Both the position numbers and the translations under genes were made by a program. This document shows, piece after piece, positions 55,691 through 64,000 of a stretch of 64,000 nt of DNA (positions within the stretch are counted from its first letter, which is position 1; each line of letters begins with the position of its first letter). The stretch comes from Leptospira haakeii. GTDB taxonomy: Bacteria > Spirochaetota > Leptospiria > Leptospirales > Leptospiraceae. Below the pieces are notes generated by a model, which was given only the letters and a program-made list of their open reading frames with translations, did no database searches and was not told where the DNA came from. Where the stretch lies: contig NZ_NPEG01000002.1 of assembly GCF_002812045.1 (NCBI RefSeq), positions 248,001-312,000 on the forward strand. Reading direction: 5' to 3'.

Positions 55691-57774
55691 TCTTCTACCA
55701 ATTTTGCTCTTAGGCTAGCCCAGTCCGATACTGGAAGCTCGCAGTGAAATCCAACGCAGACGTAAGCTTTCACTCCGCCACCGGAATTCCTGTTTCTTAG
55801 AAGTAGGAATTTTTCTCCATTCTCTTCCGCTTCTTTATCGTTCGCCCAAACAAGCACCGTTTCGGGTAAAAATAAAGAGCCGACACCTTTCCATATAGGT
55901 AATAATTCTTCTTGGGAAGAATATACTACTGCGAGTTCCCTTCCCGGGGATTTTCTAAGCCATAATGCGGAAAGCATGTATGGATAATTCATTGGATATG
56001 TTTCCATCTCAGGTTTGAAATAAGAGAAAATTAAATCCGCATATTGCAGATATTTTTCTGAATCCACTACGCCTAATTTAGAAAGTAAAACAAATGCGGT
56101 CGCAAAGGAACTATTTGCAGAAGGTTCTACTCCGTCATATCCATCTACAGTTCTTCTGAGTAATGTTTCTCCATCGATCCCGGAATCAAAGAACACTCCG
56201 GATGGACTTCTGAAAAGTCGGATTGCTTCTTCAGTATATCGGATTGCATTTTCCAAATATCTGAATCCTTTTCCTGCTTGGAATAAGTACAAGGATGCCA
56301 GTACAAACTCAGCATAATCAGTACTATACGCGAGGAATCTTGCTTCTCCTTCTCTAAATCTTCTAAGTAGTCGGCCGTCTTCTCGGATCAAATTGTTTTC
56401 TAAGAACTTATAGGTCTCTTCCGCTTCTCTTAATAAATCCCCGTCTCCAAATGCCATTGCGGCTTTTGTGAGCGCCTTAATGTATAAACAATTCCAAGAG
56501 AATAAGATCTTATCGTCGCGAAGAGGCCTGATCCTACTCGAACGTTTTTCTAAAAGTTTTTTCCTGTTTCTGGAAACAATCTCTTCCAGCTCGGAATGTT
56601 CCAAACCATGCAGTCTGGAGAAATTCATTCTGAATGTTTCATGTAGGATATTTCTCTCTTCGAAATTCCCTTTTTCGGTAATATTCCAAAATTCATCTAA
56701 AAGAGATGAGTCTTGTCCGCAGACTTCTCTTATTTCTTCTTTTGTCCAAAGATAGAATAAGCCCTCTTCTCCCTCTGAATCAGCATCTTCTGCACTTGCG
56801 ATCCCACCACCGGATAATCTCATATCCCTGTGAAGATACTCTATTACATCGTAAGCATAGTCTTTGTATTTTTCTTCTCCCACTGCTTGGTAACATTCTA
56901 CCAATGCTTCCAAGAAGAGTGAATTATCGTACAACATCTTCTCGAAATGTGGAACCAACCAATGATGATCGGTGGAATACCTACAAAGCCCTCCGCCGAT
57001 CTGATCATAGATCCCGCCCTTTTTCATGGCAGTCAGGGTCTCTTCTACCATTTCAAGAGCTTTGGGTTCTCCGGTAGACTTATGATAACGTAATAAAAAG
57101 CTAAGGCCCATGCTTGGCGGAAATTTATTTACGGAATTAGATTTAAAACCCGCGTACTCCGGATCATAGAGTCGATCATATAATAAAAACCCATTCTCGA
57201 ATACTTCCGGTCCCGGGGATGAAAGTTCAGATGTATCCGTGAGAGCTTTGGTTTCCTCGGATTCTTTTAAATGTTTGGTCAGATCTTCTGAAGCCTCGAG
57301 TAATTCTTCTTTTTTGTCCTTCCATAATCCGGTTATAATTCCCAAAACTTCTGTGAAACTTTTTCTACCATACTTGGGAACGGGAGGAAAATAAGTCCCA
57401 CCTGTAATCGGCTTACCTTCAGGGGTTAAAAACATATTCAAAGGCCAGCCTCCCTGCTGTCCCATGGCATGTAACGCATCCATATAGATCCGATCCACAT
57501 CCGGCCTTTCTTCCCGGTCCACCTTAATGGAAACGTAATCCTTATTTAAAACATCTGCAGTGGTTTCATTCTCAAACGATTCTTTCTCCATTACATGGCA
57601 CCAATGACAGGTGGCATAACCGATGGATAAGAAGATCAATTTATTCTCGGATTTTGCCTTTGCAAAGGCTTCTTCTGACCAAGGAAACCAGTCCACAGGA
57701 TTGGTAGAATGCTGGAGTAGATAAGGACTTTTTTCAGACGCGAGTCGGTTCAATTTTTTATCTGGAGTTTTCAT
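55687..57774 (-). CDS. YyaL/SSP411-type thioredoxin-domain protein
   Basis: This is a 695-residue protein. The N-terminal thioredoxin-like domain (about 10-175) begins [19 protein letters not shown] and has the [17 protein letters not shown] motif with CxxC. The remainder is an (alpha/alpha)6 barrel typical of N-acylglucosamine epimerase-like folds ([40 protein letters not shown]). The family is widespread and its reaction unproven. It is divergent from tolC. Confidence 0.93.
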   Translation of the reverse strand: MKTPDKKLNRLASEKSPYLLQHSTNPVDWFPWSEEAFAKAKSENKLIFLSIGYATCHWCHVMEKESFENETTADVLNKDYVSIKVDREERPDVDRIYMDALHAMGQQGGWPLNMFLTPEGKPITGGTYFPPVPKYGRKSFTEVLGIITGLWKDKKEELLEASEDLTKHLKESEETKALTDTSELSSPGPEVFENGFLLYDRLYDPEYAGFKSNSVNKFPPSMGLSFLLRYHKSTGEPKALEMVEETLTAMKKGGIYDQIGGGLCRYSTDHHWLVPHFEKMLYDNSLFLEALVECYQAVGEEKYKDYAYDVIEYLHRDMRLSGGGIASAEDADSEGEEGLFYLWTKEEIREVCGQDSSLLDEFWNITEKGNFEERNILHETFRMNFSRLHGLEHSELEEIVSRNRKKLLEKRSSRIRPLRDDKILFSWNCLYIKALTKAAMAFGDGDLLREAEETYKFLENNLIREDGRLLRRFREGEARFLAYSTDYAEFVLASLYLFQAGKGFRYLENAIRYTEEAIRLFRSPSGVFFDSGIDGETLLRRTVDGYDGVEPSANSSFATAFVLLSKLGVVDSEKYLQYADLIFSYFKPEMETYPMNYPYMLSALWLRKSPGRELAVVYSSQEELLPIWKGVGSLFLPETVLVWANDKEAEENGEKFLLLRNRNSGGGVKAYVCVGFHCELPVSDWASLRAKLVED

Positions 57775-57868
57775 CGATTTTAAGCTGTCTAGACTTTTAC
57801 TTTAGATTTTTCGATTTGGCAAATTCTTCCGAACCAAAAACCATGCTCCGTAGGAAGACCAACGACAT

Positions 57869-59512
57869 ATGCTTAGGCCTGCAAAGATTCCTTCGTTAAG
57901 GAAATTTTATCTGCGACTCTTGCTTGTCGGAGCTTTTGGTTTTCCAGCTTCACAGTTCGCCCAAGAGTTAGACCCTTCCCTTCAAAATAGGCCTAGAGTC
58001 CTGAAACTCACTTTGAAAGAAGCGGTCAATTATGTCCTCGCGAATAATATCACAGTTAGAAACGCTGGGATGGAATTCGTGAAAGCGGATACTGCCGAGT
58101 TAAAAAATCTATCTCAATATGCATGGACGCTGGTCGGCGGTTTTTCGAAAACAAAAACTAATCTTCCTCTGAATAATAATAACGTTCTCTCCGGAACAAA
58201 GATCTCAAACGATCGAATAAACGTAGGGATCCAAAAAAACTTCCAGACTCTGACCTATTTTAGCTTAGAACTTAGCCATACTAGATTCGATGCGGACGCA
58301 TTCGAGACTCAGGCAGCTGCTGCCAGACTAGGTGCAGTAGGTTCTTATTTAGCTGCCCCTCCTCAATACACAGATGCTTTGACTGTAACTCTTGGTCAGG
58401 AACTTTTAAAATATTCTTTCGGCCAGACTGAAAAAGAGAAACAAAAGGTCTTACAACAAAACGCAGTCATTCGTAGAGACGAGTTAGTTAATATTCTCGC
58501 TCAGCTCGTAGTAAAAACCCTGGTGGATTATTGGAGCTTGAGTGTTTACGATTCTCAGGTAGAAACTTTCGATAGATTAGAAAAGAATACCAAAAACATC
58601 AGGGATCTCACTGTCAGAAAACGTAATCTTGGTCTTTCGGAAGGATTCGAGGTTAACCAATGGAACAGTGCTCTCACTCAAACTGAAAATAGTTTAGAAA
58701 GAGCAAGACTTGCTAGATCAGAAGCAGAAAGAAATTTGATCCGAGTTTTAAATGTGGATCCAAGTTCTAAAATTTCAGGGATCACTGATCTTCAAGAAAA
58801 AGTTCCGAACGATATCAATCCTACTAAAGATTATCAATATGCATTGGATCATAGGATCGATCTGAAAAATTTGATCCGCCAAAGACAGATAGCAGAATTA
58901 GAACTAAAGATCAAGAATGCAGAAGATATGCCTTCTTTAAAAATTACGGGAAGTTATTCGACAAGAGGCCAAACTTTCTTAAATCCTCAGACGAACTATG
59001 TGAATCCTGATACTGGGATGATGTCTTTTAAGTATCCTGAAAAAACTTTAAACTTCGCACTATCTTATCCTTTATTCGATACCGGGATCCAGACAGATAT
59101 CAGAGATGCAAAACTCAAATTGGATATCCTGTCAAAACAAGAAACAGAACTTAGGACTCTGATCAAAGAAGAGTTGGACAATAGATATTATGCGATCGTT
59201 GCAGGACAGGAACTTTTAGAAACCGCTAACACTCGTAAAGAAGAAGCGGAGAAGTTTTATAAGGGTGTCCAAGCACGCTTCAACCAGGGAAGATTCACAG
59301 CTGTATTAGTAAAATCTGCTTTGGACGGTTTAATCCAAGCCGAGCTGCAAGTGGCTCAAGCAAGGATTAACTTTAACGTGGATATCATCCGTTACGAACT
59401 GGCAAGAAACTCCGTTTTTGAGAAATTCGGAGTGAATGTGGATGAGATCGTAGACACGATCATCAAAAACGAAGTGGAGCGGGCGCGACAAGCCACTCCA
59501 TCTAACAATTAA
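57869..59512 (+). CDS. TolC-family outer-membrane efflux protein
   Basis: This is a 547-residue protein with a signal peptide (about 1-30). Two OEP repeats form the coiled-coil periplasmic barrel, with helices such as TDALTVTLGQELLKYSFGQT and HRIDLKNLIRQRQIAELELK. It lacks adjacent RND or adaptor genes, so it may pair with a distant export system. The 547-residue length is a little above the usual range. Confidence 0.9.
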   Translation: MLRPAKIPSLRKFYLRLLLVGAFGFPASQFAQELDPSLQNRPRVLKLTLKEAVNYVLANNITVRNAGMEFVKADTAELKNLSQYAWTLVGGFSKTKTNLPLNNNNVLSGTKISNDRINVGIQKNFQTLTYFSLELSHTRFDADAFETQAAAARLGAVGSYLAAPPQYTDALTVTLGQELLKYSFGQTEKEKQKVLQQNAVIRRDELVNILAQLVVKTLVDYWSLSVYDSQVETFDRLEKNTKNIRDLTVRKRNLGLSEGFEVNQWNSALTQTENSLERARLARSEAERNLIRVLNVDPSSKISGITDLQEKVPNDINPTKDYQYALDHRIDLKNLIRQRQIAELELKIKNAEDMPSLKITGSYSTRGQTFLNPQTNYVNPDTGMMSFKYPEKTLNFALSYPLFDTGIQTDIRDAKLKLDILSKQETELRTLIKEELDNRYYAIVAGQELLETANTRKEEAEKFYKGVQARFNQGRFTAVLVKSALDGLIQAELQVAQARINFNVDIIRYELARNSVFEKFGVNVDEIVDTIIKNEVERARQATPSNN

Positions 59513-59529
59513 TTTTATATTTAGTAAGA

Positions 59530-60468
59530 TTAAGCTTTTGGAATAGAAGGGATCTCCAATTGGATCGGTTCCCCTTCTAATGCTTTTAAGAATTCAATCA
59601 AGTCCTTCTTATCCTGATCTGAAAGTTCCGCAGGTCTTAACATAGGATCATGCACGGCTTTAGAATGACCACCTTCTGCAAAATGGTTCACGGTATCTTC
59701 TATCGATCCAAAAATCCCGTTATGCATAAAAGTTTTCTTTTTAGTAACGTCCCTTAATGTAGGAGTTCTAACCTTATCCTTGATCCCTGCAAGTCCAGTT
59801 GTATGTAATTCCGAGTCAGAGAAGTTCGGACCCTGGTGACACTGGATACATTTTGCTTTGTTCTGAAAAACGTCCCAACCACGGATCTGAGCAGGAGTGA
59901 GTGCAGTCTCTTCCCCCATCACAAATTTATCGAAACTCGAATTTTTACTTACGATAGTTCTTTGGAAGGTAGAAAGTGCTAAAACAATTCTTTCTCCTGA
60001 AATTCCGGGATCTCCATAAGCTTTCTCAAAAAGTTCCTTATAACCTTGGATAGAAGAGATCCTTTGCACAAGTTTCGCTTCATTTTGGAACATCAGTTTA
60101 GAATGTATTTTATCTTTTACAAGATCTTCCAACTCTTTTGCTTCAGGATCTTTGAACACATCCTTATACAATGCTACATTGGTAAGAGAAGGAGCGGGAT
60201 TATGGATCTTAGTACGAGGAAAACCTTTGGATGGAGAAGCAGTATTATGGCAGCTTGCACAGCTTACGTCTAGGTTGAAAGAAAGCCTAGAATCGAAATA
60301 TAGAGTCTTACCCAACTCCACCTTTTCTTGGTTGAACGGGTTATTACTGGGATGAATTACACTTTTAACAACGAACCCTTCCAGTTCTGGGATTGGTTTT
60401 TTTTCCTTACATACAATCAATCCTAAGATCGAAATCAAAAATAGGATCAGGAAAAAAATACGCTTCAT
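59530..60468 (-). CDS. Di-haem cytochrome-c peroxidase / MauG-family lipoprotein
   Basis: This is a 312-residue protein with an N-terminal signal ending in lipobox-like GLIVC (Cys about 20). Two haem-binding motifs are present, CASCH (about 76-80) and CIQCH (about 210-214). The CcP signatures GKTLYFDSRLSFNLDVSCAS, VRTPTLRDVTKKKTFMHNG and a His in HFAEGGHSKA also appear. It reduces hydrogen peroxide or oxidises a protein substrate in the periplasm. It is convergent with tolC and divergent from the flavoprotein. Confidence 0.93.
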   Translation of the reverse strand: MKRIFFLILFLISILGLIVCKEKKPIPELEGFVVKSVIHPSNNPFNQEKVELGKTLYFDSRLSFNLDVSCASCHNTASPSKGFPRTKIHNPAPSLTNVALYKDVFKDPEAKELEDLVKDKIHSKLMFQNEAKLVQRISSIQGYKELFEKAYGDPGISGERIVLALSTFQRTIVSKNSSFDKFVMGEETALTPAQIRGWDVFQNKAKCIQCHQGPNFSDSELHTTGLAGIKDKVRTPTLRDVTKKKTFMHNGIFGSIEDTVNHFAEGGHSKAVHDPMLRPAELSDQDKKDLIEFLKALEGEPIQLEIPSIPKA

Positions 60469-60571
60469 AGTTCCTTATCCAGGATGCTTAAAAGAATGCC
60501 TCTGTCAATCTCCTAATCAGAACCGTTCCAAAAGTCACCTGAGACCATATCTCAAAGAAAATCCAAAACGT

Positions 60572-60598
60572 TGTCACAAGTGTTACTCTAAACGCGTC
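60572..60598 (+). promoter_or_regulatory. ECF41-type promoter
   Basis: TGTCACA at 60572-60578 and CGTC at 60595-60598 are separated by 16 bases. This matches the promoter recorded for ECF41 sigma factors, and the ECF41 gene lies in the operon it would drive. The ATG at 60623 follows at a suitable distance with CCGGAGG before it. Confidence 0.8.
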
Positions 60599-60622
60599 TT
60601 GCTTTTAGAACCGGAGGCAACT

Positions 60623-61810
60623 ATGTCAAAGAAGAAGGTATTGATCGTAGGTGGAGGTTATGCAGGGATCGTAGCGGCAAACAGATTGTCCCGCAAAAAT
60701 CCAGAGGTAGAGATTACTCTGATCACTGCAGAACCTATCTTTAGAGAAAAGATCAGAAACCACCAAGTTATTGCAGGAACCAAAGGAAAAGATTTCCAGA
60801 TCCGAAATTTATTGAACTCGAAGGTAAATTTGATCATCCAAAGAGTAGAGAAAATATTTCCGAAGGAGAACAAGGTTCTCTTAAATGATGGGACCTATTT
60901 CGAATACGATTATTTGGGTTATACTGCGGGAATGAGAGCAGGAGATCCGGGCACCAAGGGGGTTAATTATTTTTCAGTCGCAAGTTTCCAGGATTCGGAA
61001 CGATTGAGAAAAGAATTAAACAACCGTCCTGATGCAAATATTACAGTATTAGGTGGAGGACTTTCCGGGATAGAAGTAGCTACAGAACTCGCAGAAAATT
61101 ATCCAAGTGCAAAAATAACACTTTTGGATTCGGATAAGATCGGAAAAAATTTCTCTCCAAGCGCTGTTCTTTATATGAAAGAAGTCCTGAAAAATCTGCA
61201 TGTAAACCTGATCGAAGGAGAAAGGGGAGAATATCTATTAGAAGATAAGATTAAAACTTCTAATGGAACGCAGATACTTCATAATTATTGTGTGATCTCG
61301 GCAGGGCTCGTTGCCTCCGACTTAGGAAAAAACTCGGAATTGGAATCCAATAAGATCGGTCAAGTGTATCTGAATGAATATATGCAGGTTCCTGAATATT
61401 CGAATATTATAGGAGCAGGAGATGCAGTAAAAATCCCTGGAGAAGAATATTCCTATTTAAGAATGGCATGCGCAACAGCTCTTCCGATGGGGATCTATCT
61501 AGGAGAAAGGATCTCCAACCTATTAGGAAAAAAATCAGATATAGGACGAAAACCGTTCCAATTAGCATATGTAGGACGTTGTGTAAGTTTAGGAAGAAAA
61601 GAAGGATTATTCCAATTCTTAAACTACGATGATAGCCCTAAGGAAAAATTTTGGACGGGGAGACTGGGAGCGTTTATAAAAGAGCTTATCTGTAAATTTA
61701 CTGTCTTCTCCTTTAAAGCCGAAAAATATTTCGATTTTTATACGATCCCTCAGCCTAAAGAAAAAACTTTAGTTAAAGAAAACGAAAGATTAGTAACGGT
61801 AGAAAAATGA
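60623..61810 (+). CDS. NADH dehydrogenase-like FAD/NAD(P) oxidoreductase
   Basis: This is a 395-residue protein from the ATG at 60623. Two dinucleotide-binding motifs are visible, VLIVGGGYAGIVAANRLS (about 4-21) and ITVLGGGLSGIEVATELA (about 142-159). IIGAGDAVKIPGEEYSYLRM is the FAD-domain GAGD motif. The C-terminus lacks a clear membrane anchor. It resembles type II NADH dehydrogenases and related disulfide reductases. It overlaps the sigma gene by ATGA, so it is the target oxidoreductase typical of ECF41 loci. Confidence 0.9.
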   Translation: MSKKKVLIVGGGYAGIVAANRLSRKNPEVEITLITAEPIFREKIRNHQVIAGTKGKDFQIRNLLNSKVNLIIQRVEKIFPKENKVLLNDGTYFEYDYLGYTAGMRAGDPGTKGVNYFSVASFQDSERLRKELNNRPDANITVLGGGLSGIEVATELAENYPSAKITLLDSDKIGKNFSPSAVLYMKEVLKNLHVNLIEGERGEYLLEDKIKTSNGTQILHNYCVISAGLVASDLGKNSELESNKIGQVYLNEYMQVPEYSNIIGAGDAVKIPGEEYSYLRMACATALPMGIYLGERISNLLGKKSDIGRKPFQLAYVGRCVSLGRKEGLFQFLNYDDSPKEKFWTGRLGAFIKELICKFTVFSFKAEKYFDFYTIPQPKEKTLVKENERLVTVEK

Positions 61811-62802
61811 ACACCCAAGAAAGACTAGATCAATTTATAGAAAACAAAGGTTTGGTCTTTGGGATCGCCTATAAGATGACAGGGAGCGTGGTAGAAGCCG
61901 AAGATATTGTGCAGGAAACTTTTCTGAGATGGGAAAAATCCAAAGAAGAAAAGATCAGATCTCCAAAGGCATTTTTATCCACTGTTGCTGCCAGACTCTC
62001 TCTGGACTCTTTAAGAAAAGCAAAAAGAAAAAGGGAAACCTATATAGGTCCTTGGTTACCGGAGCCGTTGGCTCCGGCACCTATGGAAGAAGAGCCAGAT
62101 TCTGAAACTTTGGATCTGGCATTCCTACATCTATTAGAAAAATTAAACCCGATCGAAAGAGCAGTATTCTTACTCAGAGAAAGTTTCGAGATGGGATACG
62201 ATTCTATTTCAAAAGTAGTAGGGAAAAACCAAGAGAATTGTAGGCAAATCCTCAAAAGAGCCAAAGAGTCGCTAAAATCGGATCGTAAAAAGTATGATGC
62301 ACCTTCCGAAAAAAGAAAAAAGATCTTCCGAGATTTTTTACTAGCTTCTTCCAAAGGAAAACCGGAACTACTTGTTCCTTTCTTAAAAGAAGAGATAGTC
62401 CTTTGGTCTGATGGAGGAGGAAAAGTAAATGCAGCCAGGATACCTATCGTTGGTAAAGATAGAGCCTCTCATTTCTTTATTCGAACCGGAAGTAATAGAC
62501 TCAAATATACGTTGGATTTCTATTTCGGAATGGTAAATGGCGCGGAAACATTGATCGGTTATTATAATGATCAGCCTGCATATCTGCAAAGTTTCCTAAT
62601 AGATGAGGATGGAATTTCTAAAATTTATTCAGTTCTAAATCCGGATAAATTGAAATCCATGGAGAACAAACATAAGCTAATAGAAGAAGGGCTTATTTTT
62701 CCTATGGAGAATTTCTTATTATTCCCTCACACTTATCATAAGAAAGTTGCGAAATGGTTAAACCCAGTAGCCAAGTTGGTCAAATGGGCAATCGTAAGGT
62801 GA
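61807..62802 (+). CDS. ECF41-family sigma factor (SigJ-like)
   Basis: This is a 331-residue protein. Region 2 (about 10-75) has AEDIVQETFLRWEK and region 4 (about 108-160) has IERAVFLLRESFEMGYDSIS. A linker holds the group's YIGPWLPEP motif (about 79-87). The C-terminal SnoaL-like domain (about 175-290) carries the DGGGK motif (about 199-203). In ECF41 factors this domain replaces an anti-sigma factor. No anti-sigma gene is present, consistent with the class. It probably transcribes its own operon from the site at 60572. Confidence 0.95.
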   Translation: MNTQERLDQFIENKGLVFGIAYKMTGSVVEAEDIVQETFLRWEKSKEEKIRSPKAFLSTVAARLSLDSLRKAKRKRETYIGPWLPEPLAPAPMEEEPDSETLDLAFLHLLEKLNPIERAVFLLRESFEMGYDSISKVVGKNQENCRQILKRAKESLKSDRKKYDAPSEKRKKIFRDFLLASSKGKPELLVPFLKEEIVLWSDGGGKVNAARIPIVGKDRASHFFIRTGSNRLKYTLDFYFGMVNGAETLIGYYNDQPAYLQSFLIDEDGISKIYSVLNPDKLKSMENKHKLIEEGLIFPMENFLLFPHTYHKKVAKWLNPVAKLVKWAIVR

Positions 62803-62889
62803 AAAGTAATTAACATAGGATAATCCGTTTATCTGCAGATCCTTTTCTCCTTTCTTGACTTCGCCTCGTCTTTAAGAGAAGATCCGAAT

Positions 62890-63795
62890 ATGAAACGAAT
62901 ACTAACAACAAGCCTATTATTCGGTTTGTTATTCATTCAATGCAGTGGAGGAGAGAAGATGGAAACAGTTTTAGAAAACAAGACTACGTTGCCAAAATCA
63001 CCAAGTGGATATTATACTTCTAAGTTAGGAAAGATCGCCTATTGGGTAGAAGGAAAAGGAAAACCGATTTTTTTACTTCATTCTGCCGGTCATGATCATA
63101 ATGATTTCGAATCCATTCTGCCAAGTTTATCAGAAAAATATAAAGTGATTTCTCTGGACTGGCCGGGCCATGGATTATCCGAAAATCCTCAACCTGCCAC
63201 TTCCGCTTCTGCAGTGGAATATGCGGAAATATTGCCTGACTTGGTTGCAAGTTTAGCCCCGGAAGGTGGGATCTTTATAGGGAACTCACTTGGAGGATTC
63301 ACCTCCATGAATCTTGCCGTCCAAAGACCTGAACTTGTAAAAGGACTAGTGATCGTAGATTCCGGCGGACTAAACGATCCGGATTGGATCACTAAAAGTT
63401 TTGCAGGACTAAAATCCAAGGTTTGGTTTACTGGACTCGTTTGGAACTTCTTCCCGAATCATTACATAAAGATTAGAAACAAATACACAGAATCCATTCT
63501 AACTAGGATTAAAGAAAGAGAGGATGTGGAAGGTTCAAAGGAAGTGAATGCTTCTATATGGAAAAGTTTTTTGGATGAAAGACATGACCTAAGAGAAAAA
63601 GTCTCCCAGATCAAAGCGCCAATGTTGATCGTCTGGGGAGAATATGATCCGGTGATAGATCCAAAACTTGCGCTAAGGCTTCATGAAAAAGTAAAAGGTT
63701 CAAAGTTGACCTATCTAAAAACAGGGCATGTTCCTTTTGCGGAAAATCCAAAAGAATTCCTGAAAGTCACACTTCCCTTCTTGGATTCCATCTGA
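62890..63795 (+). CDS. Alpha/beta-hydrolase lipoprotein
   Basis: This is a 301-residue protein with a signal and lipobox LLFIQC (Cys about 18). The hydrolase fold has the oxyanion motif IFLLHSAGHDHNDF, VISLDWPGHG, the nucleophile Ser in FIGNSLGGFTS (about 132-142), the acid Asp in WGEYDPVI (about 255-262) and His in TGHVPFAE. The substrate is not predictable. It lies 87 bases after the sigma gene. I see no TGTCACA box directly upstream, so it may be outside the ECF41 unit. Confidence 0.9.
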   Translation: MKRILTTSLLFGLLFIQCSGGEKMETVLENKTTLPKSPSGYYTSKLGKIAYWVEGKGKPIFLLHSAGHDHNDFESILPSLSEKYKVISLDWPGHGLSENPQPATSASAVEYAEILPDLVASLAPEGGIFIGNSLGGFTSMNLAVQRPELVKGLVIVDSGGLNDPDWITKSFAGLKSKVWFTGLVWNFFPNHYIKIRNKYTESILTRIKEREDVEGSKEVNASIWKSFLDERHDLREKVSQIKAPMLIVWGEYDPVIDPKLALRLHEKVKGSKLTYLKTGHVPFAENPKEFLKVTLPFLDSI

Positions 63796-63837
63796 GGTAT
63801 TTTTGAATTTCTCCCATAATTAGATTTGTAAAATTTT

Positions 63838-63870
63838 CGTTTACGGACTTTCTTTAGAAATCCGTAAACG
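63838..63870. promoter_or_regulatory. 10-bp inverted repeat before the last gene
   Basis: CGTTTACGGA (63838-63847) and TCCGTAAACG (63861-63870) form a perfect dyad with a 13-base spacer. It ends 8 bases before the ATG at 63879 and 43 bases after the hydrolase stop. It may be a terminator stem, a leader hairpin covering the ribosome-binding site (GGGA), or an operator. Confidence 0.5.
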
Positions 63871-63878
63871 GGAATTAT

Positions 63879-64000
63879 ATGGATCAGAAAGATCATCCTT
63901 GGGAAAAAATATACCAAACCGTGAACCGGATCTCTCCAATGCCGAAAGAAGTCTGGAAAAAATCGGAACAACTATATACGATCCGCAAATTAGAATACGG
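63879..64000 (+). CDS. Probable Crp/Fnr-type regulator, 5' part only
   Basis: About 40 residues are visible from the ATG at 63879 before the window ends. The pattern (SPMPKEVWKKSEQLYTIRKL, then EYG) resembles the start of a cyclic-nucleotide-binding domain, where a helix precedes the first beta strand. The DNA-binding part is outside the window, so the assignment is tentative. The dyad directly upstream would fit autoregulation. Confidence 0.4.
   Translation, partial: MDQKDHPWEKIYQTVNRISPMPKEVWKKSEQLYTIRKLEY

Overview
The window reads as chromosomal DNA of a spirochaete of the genus Leptospira. I infer this from protein character rather than a search. There are many lipoproteins with loose spirochaetal lipoboxes, Leptospira-type secreted families, a B12-riboswitch TonB receptor, AT-leaning codon use at moderate GC, and short intergenic palindromes. 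I see no rRNA, tRNA, CRISPR array, insertion sequence or prophage. It looks like ordinary chromosome rich in envelope genes, with one long housekeeping block.

Layout. Positions 1-1797 hold the 5' part of a large SpvB/FG-GAP secreted protein on the minus strand. A 430-bp divergent spacer full of AATATCC boxes separates it from a three-gene envelope operon (2228-5066). An ankyrin protein follows, then a cobalamin uptake unit (riboswitch, TonB receptor, beta-propeller lipoprotein; 5829-9282) and a GC-rich intergenic repeat. From 9654 to 16730 lie small envelope proteins: a CapA-like protein, a methyltransferase, a lipoprotein family with a visible tandem duplication, and a lipoprotein with an HExxHxxGxxH zinc motif. 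From 16799 to 26073 come an EamA transporter, a PAS-GAF-SpoIIE phosphatase, a LemA/TPM operon with a small leader gene, SufE, a sodium:solute symporter and a DUF4349 lipoprotein. From 26209 to 33989 lie an EEP-jacalin lipoprotein and a cluster of oxidoreductases, dioxygenases and a transporter. From 34095 to 45650 come TrhO, AlkD, a DEAD-box helicase, RmuC, a 7TM cyclase, an EVE-MarR fusion regulator with SRPBCC partner, and a secreted lipase.

From 45760 to 55690 the content is mostly core: TypA, pirin, then rplU-prp-rpmA, obgE-proB-proA-nadD-yqeK-LCP-rsfS. The right end has a YyaL-type protein, TolC, a MauG/cytochrome-c peroxidase, an ECF41 sigma factor overlapping its partner flavoprotein, a lipoprotein hydrolase and the start of a probable Crp-family regulator.

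The points I would examine first are the three near-identical TAAG-N4-CTTA operators upstream of the SRPBCC/EVE-MarR operon, the AATATCC box cluster at 1933-2124, the ECF41 promoter at 60572-60598, the metzincin-like lipoprotein at 16044-16730, the Prp protease retained beside an L27 with no cleavable leader, and the duplication fossil at 13931-13966.
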